A stretch of 64,000 nucleotides of DNA from assembly GCF_023101085.1 (NCBI RefSeq), contig NZ_CP064703.1, positions 4,774,001 to 4,838,000 of the forward strand, read 5' to 3'. The first letter of the stretch is position 1; each line of letters starts with the position of its first letter. Under the pieces are notes generated by a model. The model did no database searches, was not told where the DNA came from, and worked only from the letters and a program-made list of their open reading frames with translations. The stretch is from Bradyrhizobium sp. 170 (GTDB lineage: Bacteria; Pseudomonadota; Alphaproteobacteria; Rhizobiales; Xanthobacteraceae). A program made the position numbers and the translations under genes. Shown here in pieces: positions 56,820 through 64,000 of the stretch.

Positions 56820-58115
56820 ATGTTTTCCGACGTGTATCCAGGCGACTTCCGAGCGTGGTTGCTCGCCAGCAACCTGCTCTCTGGCGGGACGTTGCGAAGC
56901 CTCGCCGCTGCGGCCGGGATCGTGACCGCCTTCGGCGGCGCGCCGGCCTGGGCGGCATGTTTGTCCACTAACGTCGGCTTTACCGGGACTTGCGCGGCCA
57001 CGACCGCGTCCGGTTTCAACGCCACTGCGGTCGGACAGAACGCGGTTTCAGCGGGTGACTTCGCCACCGCATACGGCGACAACGCCAACGCGACCGGCGA
57101 CGCGGCAACCGCGACCGGCCATGGCAGCGATGCGGCGGGCTTCGGAGCGACTGCAACGGGCCAGAACGCCGACGCGACCGGCGACAGCGCGACCGCAACG
57201 GGCAACAACAGCCGCGCGATCGGCGCCAATGCAACTGCAACGGGCCAAAACGCCAACGCGGACGGCGTCGCCGCAACTGCAACGGGCCAGAACGCCAACG
57301 CGACCGGCGACGCCGCGACCGCAACTGGCGCGAGCAGCTTCGCCAACGGCTCCAACGCTACAGCGACAGGCGTAATTAGCATCGCGAACGGGATGGCCGC
57401 GACCGCTACTGGCGTAGCCAGCACTGCGAACGGCAGCTTCGCGACCGCGACCGGCCAAACCAGCGCCGCGATCGGCGTCAATGCGACCGCGACCGGTGCT
57501 CAAAGCGTGGCATTTGGCGCCACCGCGAGCGCGTACGGCCACGGTAGCAACGCCACCGGCGACGCCACCACCGCGATCGGCCAGGCGAGCCAAGCCACTG
57601 CCACCGGCGCAACCTCGCTTGGTGCCGGCGCCACCGCGGCGTTCGCCAATTCGACCGCCATCGGCAACGGCGCCACGACGACCGCCGCCAATCAGGTCTC
57701 GATCGGCACCGCATCGAACATCTACCGAATGTCCGGCATCACCTCGGCGGCGAGCCTCGCGGCGCAATCCGGTCCGACATCGCTCGTTACCACCGACGCG
57801 GCCGGCAATCTCGCGGCGGCGAGTTTCACCGGGCAGGACATCTCTATTCTGCAGTCCAATGTCGCCACGCTGCAGACACAGATGCGACAGGCCTTCGAGG
57901 GAACGGCGATTGCCATTGCCATGGGCGGGGGCGCGCTGCCGTCGGACAAGAAGTTCGCGATCTCGACGAACTGGGGCACCTTCCGTGGGCAGAATGCCAT
58001 GAGCCTTGGAGCGCAGATGCGCTTGAACCAATATGTGGTGCTCAATGGCGGCGTCGCCGCCGGCTTCGCGCAAGGCGGCGTCGGCGGGCGGGCCGGCATG
58101 ACCGTCGCATGGTGA
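56820..58115 (+). CDS. YadA-like trimeric autotransporter adhesin
   Basis: The 431-residue protein has a long signal peptide (to AWA-AC), a head of exact 14-residue units (for example ATATGQNANATGDA), about fourteen copies of the YadA-head type, then a very short stalk with a coiled coil (ISILQSNVATLQTQMRQAF). A C-terminal ~75-residue anchor reads AIAIAMGGGAL, NWGTFRGQNAMSLGAQMRL, and ends in VAW with a final aromatic. Three anchors should form a 12-strand barrel. Heads of this kind are left-handed beta-rolls that bind host or surface ligands. ATG at 56820 is preceded by GGGGG. A GTG at 56805 is an alternative. Confidence 0.9.
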   Translation: MFSDVYPGDFRAWLLASNLLSGGTLRSLAAAAGIVTAFGGAPAWAACLSTNVGFTGTCAATTASGFNATAVGQNAVSAGDFATAYGDNANATGDAATATGHGSDAAGFGATATGQNADATGDSATATGNNSRAIGANATATGQNANADGVAATATGQNANATGDAATATGASSFANGSNATATGVISIANGMAATATGVASTANGSFATATGQTSAAIGVNATATGAQSVAFGATASAYGHGSNATGDATTAIGQASQATATGATSLGAGATAAFANSTAIGNGATTTAANQVSIGTASNIYRMSGITSAASLAAQSGPTSLVTTDAAGNLAAASFTGQDISILQSNVATLQTQMRQAFEGTAIAIAMGGGALPSDKKFAISTNWGTFRGQNAMSLGAQMRLNQYVVLNGGVAAGFAQGGVGGRAGMTVAW

Positions 58116-58122
58116 CGAAAGG

Positions 58123-58743
58123 GTGGTAACAGGAAAGCGACGTGGCTGGCGAGTTCTGATGTTTGTGGCTGTCATGGCTGCAACGGCTGCTGCTAGCCAC
58201 GCGCAGGCGCCCTCGCCCGCGTCGGCGCCGAAACCCGCGCAGATTGATCGCAACGGCGTGCTGATCCTGATCAGGTCGTCCCTGCTCGCGCTCGATCAGG
58301 CCAACAAGACCGGCAATTACACCGTCCTGCGCGACCTCGGCGCGCCCGGCTTTCAGAGCAACTCGGCGGCACGGCTAGGCGAAATCTTCGCCAAGCTGCG
58401 CAACGACAATCTCGATCTCTCCGGCGTCGCCGTGATCGATCCGCAGCTCAATCTGCTGCCGCAGATCGAGACCAACGGCCTGATGCGTATGGCGGGCTTC
58501 TTTCCCTCGGTGCCGACCCAGGTCAATTTCGATCTATCGTTTGCGCCGGTGAACGGTCAGTGGCGGCTGTTCGGCATCTCGGTATCGATCGGACAAAGCG
58601 GGCCCGTCGCGCCAGAACCGCCCTCGCCGCCATCAGCACAAAAGCAACCTCCTGCAAACGCCGCCAAGCAGCCTGCGCCGGCAAAGTCCACACCGGCGGT
58701 TAAGCTCACGCCGCCGGAGAACAAACCAGCCGACAAGCAGTAG
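58123..58743 (+). CDS. Secreted partner protein downstream of the adhesin
   Basis: The 206-residue protein starts 7 bases after the adhesin stop and is surely co-transcribed. With the GTG at 58123, the signal peptide has the needed positive start (GKRRGWRVLMFVAVMAATAA, cut near SHA-QA). The mature core (~45-150: VLILIRSSLLALDQANKTGN ... NGQWRLFGISVSIG) looks like an NTF2/DUF4864-type alpha+beta fold. The tail is Pro/Ala/Lys-rich. No family is firmly recognised; a role in adhesin folding or anchoring is inferred from position. Confidence 0.75.
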   Translation: MVTGKRRGWRVLMFVAVMAATAAASHAQAPSPASAPKPAQIDRNGVLILIRSSLLALDQANKTGNYTVLRDLGAPGFQSNSAARLGEIFAKLRNDNLDLSGVAVIDPQLNLLPQIETNGLMRMAGFFPSVPTQVNFDLSFAPVNGQWRLFGISVSIGQSGPVAPEPPSPPSAQKQPPANAAKQPAPAKSTPAVKLTPPENKPADKQ

Positions 58744-58777
58744 CCCGATAAGTCGACCCACAAGCGAGCGCCCCAAA

Positions 58778-59560
58778 ATGTTGCCCGACGAAGCCTTGAA
58801 ATCGATGAAGGTGATGTTCGCGACGCCCTGCTACATCTCGGCGGTCAGCATGCACTACGTCACCAGCATCTTCGAGCTCACCCATCACTGCAACCGGTTC
58901 GGGCTGCAATGCATCCTGCACATGCATTCGGAAAGCCTGATCACCCGTTCGCGCAACAAGATGCTGCTCAAGTTCCTGTCCGACGAGACGCTGACCCATC
59001 TGTTCTGGATCGACTCCGACATCACCTTCACGCCGCAGTCGGTCTGCCGCCTGCTCCTGATCGACCGCGACGTCACCGCCGGCGTCTATCCGATGAAGAA
59101 CTTCAACTGGCCTGAAGCGGGCCTGCCGGCGGGAACGACGCGCCAGCAATTCGAGGACCGCTATACCCAATATCCGTTCAATCCGATCGGCCACGGCGCC
59201 GAGCGCGTCAGCACTTATGCCGACGCCGACGGATTCGTCGAGGTCGCGGAGGCACCGACCGGCTTCATGTGCATCAAGCGCGATGTCTTTTCGCGCATGA
59301 TGGAAAAATACCCCGAGCTGAAATACACGCCGGACGGACCGCCGGGCCATCCGGAGGCGCATCTGCACTGGCGATTCTTCGACTGCATGTCCGATCCGGA
59401 TACCAATCGCTATCTGTCGGAGGATTACGCATTCTGCCGCCGCTGGCGCGACATCGGCGGCAAGATCTGGGTCGACCTGCAATGCAAGCTGCTCCACCTC
59501 GGGCAGCACAATTTCCGCGGCGACCTCGCCGAAAGCCTGCGGCTTCAAAACCGGTGGTGA
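58778..59560 (+). CDS. Glycosyltransferase-like (GT-A fold) protein
   Basis: The 260-residue protein has no signal peptide or membrane helix. It starts with KVMFATPCYISAVSMHYVTS, and carries a DxD-like metal motif in LFWIDSDITFTPQS, then ADGFVEVAEAPTGFMCIKRD and YLSEDYAFCRRWRDIGGKIW near the C-terminus, where ED would be the catalytic region of GT-A enzymes. Related proteins occur in rhizobia and some phages; acceptor and donor are unknown. It lies 34 bases after the adhesin partner gene and could glycosylate a surface protein, which is only inferred. Confidence 0.75.
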   Translation: MLPDEALKSMKVMFATPCYISAVSMHYVTSIFELTHHCNRFGLQCILHMHSESLITRSRNKMLLKFLSDETLTHLFWIDSDITFTPQSVCRLLLIDRDVTAGVYPMKNFNWPEAGLPAGTTRQQFEDRYTQYPFNPIGHGAERVSTYADADGFVEVAEAPTGFMCIKRDVFSRMMEKYPELKYTPDGPPGHPEAHLHWRFFDCMSDPDTNRYLSEDYAFCRRWRDIGGKIWVDLQCKLLHLGQHNFRGDLAESLRLQNRW

Positions 59561-59754
59561 GGACGGGTGGCCGCCGCTAACCGGCACGCCCATCCCTTCC
59601 TTTGGTTAATGAGCGATTTCAGTAGGTTCCACGCGGATTTTTGTAAATCGGGTGAGGTATTTCGGGCAAGCCATGGGCGGCCTAGAGGCTTCCCCTTGGC
59701 CTCGTTGTTACCTATAACCCCGCGACCTGCCCGCCCCCCTTTGCTGGAATCCGG

Positions 59755-60222
59755 ATGGCCCAAGCCTCTGCCGCGACGATCTATGTGCTCAATGGCCCGA
59801 ACCTCAACATGCTGGGGACACGTGAGCCGGAGACCTACGGCCATGCCTCGCTTGCCGATGTCGAGCGACTGTGCGTGGAAACCGCCGCGCAATTCGGCCT
59901 GAAGGCCGACTGCCGCCAGTCCAACCGCGAAGGCGAATTGATCGACTTCATCCACGAGGCGCATGCCAAGAAGGTGGCCGGCATCATCATCAACGCCGGC
60001 GGCTATTCCCATACCTCGATCGCGTTGCACGATGCGCTGGTCGCGGTAAAAATCCCGACGGTGGAAGTGCATATCAGCAACATCCACGCCCGCGAGAGCT
60101 TCCGTCATCACTCCTACACGGCCATGGCCGCCTTTGCATCGCTCTGCGGCTTCGGCATCGATGGCTATCGCCTCGCAATCAATGGCCTTGCCGCCAAACT
60201 CGGCGCCAAGGCCAAAACCTGA
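59755..60222 (+). CDS. aroQ: Type II 3-dehydroquinate dehydratase
   Basis: The 155-residue enzyme catalyses the third step of the shikimate pathway. Family motifs are present: [19 protein letters not shown] with the catalytic Tyr, [15 protein letters not shown] with the conserved Arg/Glu, [15 protein letters not shown], and [18 protein letters not shown] with the catalytic His. Full length. It heads the aroQ-accB-accC cluster conserved in alphaproteobacteria. Confidence 0.96.
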   Translation: MAQASAATIYVLNGPNLNMLGTREPETYGHASLADVERLCVETAAQFGLKADCRQSNREGELIDFIHEAHAKKVAGIIINAGGYSHTSIALHDALVAVKIPTVEVHISNIHARESFRHHSYTAMAAFASLCGFGIDGYRLAINGLAAKLGAKAKT

Positions 60223-60297
60223 CTTCAAAAACCTGACGTCGAACGACATCAAGCCTGACGCTTCCGTCACCCACATCGAGAATTCCGGATCAAGAGC

Positions 60298-60789
60298 ATG
60301 GCCCGCCAGCCCGACAACAACTCAGCGGACAAATCAGCCGCAAACCTGAAGAGCGACGACAGCGCGCTCATTCGCGAACTCGCGTTGTTGCTGGATGAGA
60401 CCAGCCTGACCGAGATCGAAATCGAGCGTGCCGGCCTGCGGGTGCGAGTCGCGCGCAACATCACCGTGTCGGCGGCGATGCCGGCAGGCTTCCAGCCGGC
60501 GGCAGTTGCTGCAGCGGCAGCCGTCCCCGCGGCGGGTGCCGACCTGGCCAAGCATCCGGGCGTGGTCCCCTCGCCGATGGTCGGTACCGCCTATTGGGCG
60601 CCCGAGCCCGGCGCCAAGCCGTTCATCGACGTCGGCAGCAAGGTATCGGCCGGGCAAACTCTCCTGATCATCGAAGCGATGAAGACGATGAACCAGATCC
60701 CATCGCCGCGCGCGGGCACGGTGACGCAAATTCTCGTCGAGGACGGCCAGCCGGTCGAATTCGGCGAACCGCTCGTGATCATTGAATAA
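60298..60789 (+). CDS. accB: Biotin carboxyl carrier protein of acetyl-CoA carboxylase
   Basis: The 163-residue protein has an N-terminal helical part ([20 protein letters not shown]), an Ala/Pro-rich linker, and a C-terminal biotinyl domain with the biotinylated Lys in [13 protein letters not shown]. It carries the carboxyl group in the first step of fatty-acid synthesis. It is followed by accC after 23 bases. Confidence 0.96.
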   Translation: MARQPDNNSADKSAANLKSDDSALIRELALLLDETSLTEIEIERAGLRVRVARNITVSAAMPAGFQPAAVAAAAAVPAAGADLAKHPGVVPSPMVGTAYWAPEPGAKPFIDVGSKVSAGQTLLIIEAMKTMNQIPSPRAGTVTQILVEDGQPVEFGEPLVIIE

Positions 60790-60812
60790 GTTCGTCAACG
60801 TCAGGCGCTGCG

Positions 60813-62171
60813 ATGTTCGATAAGATTCTAATAGCCAATCGCGGCGAGATCGCGCTCCGCGTGCTGCGCGCGTGCAAGGAACTCGGTATCTCCACCGTCG
60901 CGGTGCATTCCACCGCCGATGCCGACGCCATGCATGTGCGGCTCGCCGACGAGAGCGTCTGCATCGGGCCGCCGCCGTCAAAGGATTCGTATCTCAACGT
61001 CCCCGCACTGCTCGCGGCCTGCGAGATCACGGGCGCCGATGCCGTGCATCCCGGCTACGGCTTCCTGTCGGAGAACGCCCGCTTCGCCGAAATCCTCGCC
61101 GAGCACAATCTGCATTTCATCGGCCCGAAGGCCGAGCATATCCGCCTGATGGGCGACAAGATCGAGGCCAAGAAGACCGCCAAGCGGCTCGGCATTCCGG
61201 TCGTGCCGGGCTCCGATGGTGCGGTCTCGCCCGACGATGACGCCCTCGCGATCGGCAAGGCAATCGGCTTCCCCGTGCTGGTGAAGGCGGCCGCCGGCGG
61301 CGGCGGACGCGGCATGAAGGTGGCGCACTCCGCCGACGATTTGATGATGGCGCTGTCGACCGCGTCCAACGAAGCCAAGTCGGCCTTCGGCGACGCCTCA
61401 GTCTATCTCGAAAAATACCTGCAGAAGCCGCGCCACATCGAGATCCAGATTCTCGGCGACGGCCGCGGCGGCGCGATCCATCTCGGCGAGCGCGACTGCT
61501 CGCTGCAGCGCCGTCACCAGAAGGTCTGGGAAGAAGGCCCCTCGCCGGTTCTCGGCGCAGCCGCCCGCGCCAGGATCGGCGAGACCTGCGCCAAGGCGAT
61601 GCGGGACATGAAATATCTCGGCGTCGGCACCATCGAATTTCTCTATGAGGATGGCGAGTTTTATTTCATCGAGATGAACACCCGCATCCAGGTCGAGCAT
61701 CCCGTCACTGAGAGCATCACCGACATCGACCTCGTGCTGGAGCAGATCCGCATCGCCGCCGGCGGCGACCTGCCCGCGAAGCAGGAAGAGATCACGATCA
61801 TCGGGCATGCCATCGAATGCCGCGTCAATGCGGAAAACCCGCAGACCTTCCGCCCGTCGCCCGGCAGGATCACGCAATTCCACCCGCCCGGCGGGCTCGG
61901 CGTGCGGATCGATTCGGCTGTTTATCAGGGCTACGTTATTCCGCCTTATTATGATTCGCTGGTCGGCAAGCTGATCGTGCACGGCAAGACCCGCGCCGAA
62001 TGCCTGATGCGGCTGCGCCGGGCGCTCGACGAGATGGTGGTCGACGGCATCGAAACCACCCTGCCGCTGTTCCGGGCGCTGGTCCGGGAGGCCGACATCA
62101 TCAACGGCGACTACCACATCCACTGGCTCGAGCAGTACCTCGCCGGCCAGCTGGTGGATGGCAAGACCTGA
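60813..62171 (+). CDS. accC: Biotin carboxylase subunit of acetyl-CoA carboxylase
   Basis: The 452-residue ATP-grasp enzyme has [20 protein letters not shown], the Gly-rich ATP loop [13 protein letters not shown], the metal Glu and catalytic residues in [16 protein letters not shown], and the biotin-binding C-terminal domain. It carboxylates biotin on AccB using bicarbonate and ATP. Full length; operon with accB. Confidence 0.97.
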   Translation: MFDKILIANRGEIALRVLRACKELGISTVAVHSTADADAMHVRLADESVCIGPPPSKDSYLNVPALLAACEITGADAVHPGYGFLSENARFAEILAEHNLHFIGPKAEHIRLMGDKIEAKKTAKRLGIPVVPGSDGAVSPDDDALAIGKAIGFPVLVKAAAGGGGRGMKVAHSADDLMMALSTASNEAKSAFGDASVYLEKYLQKPRHIEIQILGDGRGGAIHLGERDCSLQRRHQKVWEEGPSPVLGAAARARIGETCAKAMRDMKYLGVGTIEFLYEDGEFYFIEMNTRIQVEHPVTESITDIDLVLEQIRIAAGGDLPAKQEEITIIGHAIECRVNAENPQTFRPSPGRITQFHPPGGLGVRIDSAVYQGYVIPPYYDSLVGKLIVHGKTRAECLMRLRRALDEMVVDGIETTLPLFRALVREADIINGDYHIHWLEQYLAGQLVDGKT

Positions 62172-62287
62172 GCGACGCTCCCCTGAAATATTCGACGGGG
62201 CATGGAACCGATGGGTTCCATCGCACGTTGGGTGCAAAAGGGGGTGCCAGGGGCGCTTGTTCCGTTTGTCCATGACACGAGATCACC

Positions 62288-63817
62288 GTGACCGCTAATG
62301 CCCAGCGCAAACGCGCCATGGGCCACATCCTGCTGCTTGCGGCGGGGCTTCTGGTGTTGACCGCGATCAGCGCCGGTTCGGTCCATCTGGTGAACGAGGC
62401 GCGCGAGGACGCGCGCAAGGTTCAGCGTACCCTCGAGGTTGAAAACCAGATATCGCTCGTCCAACTGCAGTTGCGGCGTGCTGAAAGCGCACAGCGCGGC
62501 TACCTCGCGACATTGCGGCCGGATTTCCAGACCGATTTTGAGCAAGCCCTATCCGAACTGACGCCGGCGCTGACACGATTGAGTCAGCTCATCAGCGACA
62601 ATCCGGTTCAAAGGCGGCTCATCAACGAAATGATGCCGCTCTACGACCAGCGGATCGAGGAATTCCGCACGACGAACGAACTGGCCCGGTCGAAGCGCAT
62701 GAGCGACGCCGCCAAGATCGTGCGCGAGGGCATCGGACGCGACACCATGAAACACATCGAAGATCTCGCGGTGCGGATGCGGGCCGAGGAGGACCGTCTG
62801 TTTGTGGAGCGCACGACCAACGCCGATCGCAGCCAGACGCTGGCAGCCTCGATCACCGGCATCGGCTCGGGCTTCGTGGTCGTGCTGGCCGGCATCGCGA
62901 TCTTCCTGGTTCGGCGTTCGTCGCACGCACGCGACCAGGCCGACGCCAGGCTGCGCGACAGCCATCTCAACCTCGAGGCCACGATCGACGAGCGCACCAC
63001 GGACCTTCGCGAAGCCAATGACGAGATCCAGCGCTTCGCCTACATCGTCAGCCACGATCTGCGCTCGCCGCTGGTGAACATCATGGGCTTCACCAGCGAA
63101 CTGGAGGAATTGCGCGGCGACATCTTCAAGCGAATCGCAGCGCTTTCCCGCGAGCAGTCCGCCGCGCCGCCTGCCCCGGAAAACGCCACCGATACCGCCG
63201 AGCCCGTGCTCGAGGGCTCCGACAAGCAACTCTCGGAAGACTTCTCCGAGGCGCTCGCCTTCATTAAATCGTCGATCGGCAAGATGGACCGGCTGATATC
63301 GGCGATTCTCAATCTCACCCGCGAGGGGCGGCGCGAGTTCGAGCCGGTCTGGATCGATACCAGGGAGCTGATCGAGGCCATCGTGACGACCGTGGCGCAT
63401 CAGGCCGCGGAAGCCCAGGCAGAGATCCGGATCGACGCGTTGCCGAATATCGTCAGCGATCGCCTTGCGCTGGAGCAGATCTTCTCCAATCTGATCGACA
63501 ATGCGCTCAAATACCTCAAGACCGGCGTCCCCGGCGAAATCACCGTGCGCGGCCGCACCAAGCTCGGCTTTGCGATTTTCGAGATCTCGGATAATGGCCG
63601 CGGCATCGATCCCAAGGACCATCAACGCATTTTCGAATTGTTCCGGCGCGCGGGAACCCAGGACAGGCCGGGACAGGGCATCGGCCTTGCCCATGTCCGC
63701 GCCTTGGTGCGCCGCTTGGGAGGAACCATGTCGGTCGCGTCGGAACTTCACCAGGGCAGCACGTTCACGATCACTTTACCCATTAATTGGTCTGCCAACC
63801 GGAACACACGGACATGA
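62288..63817 (+). CDS. CHASE3 histidine kinase, phytochrome-partner type
   Basis: The 509-residue kinase has two membrane helices (about 13-33 and 191-213), a CHASE3 sensor between them (QLQLRRAESAQRGYLATLRPD), a coiled coil, the phospho-acceptor His in FAYIVSHDLRSPLVNIMGF, and HATPase_c motifs IFSNLIDNALKYL (N box), SDNGRGID (G1) and GQGIGLAHVRALV (G2). An unusual ~60-residue acidic insert (SAAPPAPENATDTAE) lies in the dimerisation helix region after the His. The start is GTG at 62288; ATG at 62318 is possible. Its stop overlaps the response-regulator start (ATGA). Confidence 0.9.
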   Translation: MTANAQRKRAMGHILLLAAGLLVLTAISAGSVHLVNEAREDARKVQRTLEVENQISLVQLQLRRAESAQRGYLATLRPDFQTDFEQALSELTPALTRLSQLISDNPVQRRLINEMMPLYDQRIEEFRTTNELARSKRMSDAAKIVREGIGRDTMKHIEDLAVRMRAEEDRLFVERTTNADRSQTLAASITGIGSGFVVVLAGIAIFLVRRSSHARDQADARLRDSHLNLEATIDERTTDLREANDEIQRFAYIVSHDLRSPLVNIMGFTSELEELRGDIFKRIAALSREQSAAPPAPENATDTAEPVLEGSDKQLSEDFSEALAFIKSSIGKMDRLISAILNLTREGRREFEPVWIDTRELIEAIVTTVAHQAAEAQAEIRIDALPNIVSDRLALEQIFSNLIDNALKYLKTGVPGEITVRGRTKLGFAIFEISDNGRGIDPKDHQRIFELFRRAGTQDRPGQGIGLAHVRALVRRLGGTMSVASELHQGSTFTITLPINWSANRNTRT

Positions 63818-64000
63818 GTAATCCAGTCACCATCATCATGATCGAGGACGATGAGGGCCATGCCCGCCTGATCGAGCGCAATATACGCCGATCCGGTGTC
63901 AACAATGAGATAAAGCCGTTCACCAGCGGTACAGCCGCCCTGAACTACCTGTTCGGCAAGGACGGGACGGGTCTCGACCACAAGGGCAGCGCGTTCCTGA
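63814..64000 (+). CDS. Response regulator, N-terminal part (cut by window end)
   Basis: About 62 residues are visible: VTIIMIEDDEGHARLIERNI has the acidic pocket (EDD) of a receiver domain, then NEIKPFTSGTAALNYLF. The phospho-acceptor Asp lies just beyond the window. The sequence resembles Rcp1-type single-domain regulators that pair with phytochrome-like kinases. The ATG at 63814 overlaps the kinase stop, so the two are coupled. Confidence 0.88.
   Translation, partial: MSNPVTIIMIEDDEGHARLIERNIRRSGVNNEIKPFTSGTAALNYLFGKDGTGLDHKGSAFL

Noticed and set aside
57100..57660. Possible CRISPR-like array
   Set aside because: The 42-bp periodicity is coding and translates to 14-residue adhesin head units; there are no spacers.

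Overview
The window reads as chromosomal DNA of a GC-rich alphaproteobacterium of the order Rhizobiales, most likely Bradyrhizobium or a close relative (Nitrobacteraceae). I infer this from protein character and gene order: nifS-sufB-sufC-sufD-sufS-sufT-sufA, rne divergent from amiC-mrcA-prfB, dsbA and aroQ-accB-accC, DUF1236 and TfoX-type proteins, and REP-like palindromes built on the 'GTAGCCCGGAT' and 'GTAGGATGGGT' cores. Most of it is core genome. I see no rRNA, tRNA, CRISPR array, insertion sequence or prophage.

Layout. 1-5130: the N-terminus of a secreted caspase-like protein (cut by the window edge), an N-terminally truncated AraC regulator, a DEAD-box RNA helicase, a diguanylate cyclase and a TfoX-like protein. 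4740-12350: a minus-strand Fe-S cluster assembly operon with two cysteine desulfurases, a 67-residue membrane protein between sufB and sufC, and a VOC protein near the end. 12628-20370: alpha/beta hydrolase, glutathione S-transferase behind a three-operator promoter, anmK divergent from tyrS, an MFS transporter, and an AmpR-like LysR gene divergent from a class A beta-lactamase. 20457-26556: a giant AsmA/DUF3971-type protein, a Bcp peroxiredoxin with a histone-H1-like tail, and an M23 endopeptidase. 26773-33761: accessory genes, including an SRPBCC protein, a frameshifted unknown gene, a NodU/CmcH-type carbamoyltransferase, an XRE-cupin regulator coupled to a cupin gene, a DMT exporter and a hydroxyisobutyrate dehydrogenase-like enzyme.

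33765-47042: prfB (with its programmed +1 frameshift), two tandem class A penicillin-binding proteins and an AmiC-type amidase, divergent from a large RNase E whose S1 domain holds a His/Asp-rich insertion, then dctA. 47357-50434: unrecognised secreted proteins and a Tat-exported ferritin-like protein. 50535-54312: aminotransferase, M48 protease and DsbA-type thioredoxin. 54500-59560: an accessory block with a low-complexity DUF1236 protein, a LuxR regulator divergent from a YadA-like trimeric adhesin and its small partner, and a glycosyltransferase-like protein. 59755-64000: aroQ-accB-accC, then a CHASE3 histidine kinase translationally coupled to a response regulator cut by the window end.

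Themes. Cell-wall genes recur: anmK, ampR-bla, two PBP1a, amidase, M23 and M48 proteins. The most interesting new signals are regulatory: three identical-architecture operators spaced through a sigma70-like promoter before the GST gene; two 17-bp dyads fitted around the -10 of the XRE gene; an 18-bp perfect dyad between luxR and the adhesin; two candidate iron-responsive sites before sufB; and a long structured rne leader. I found no convincing new defence or mobile system.
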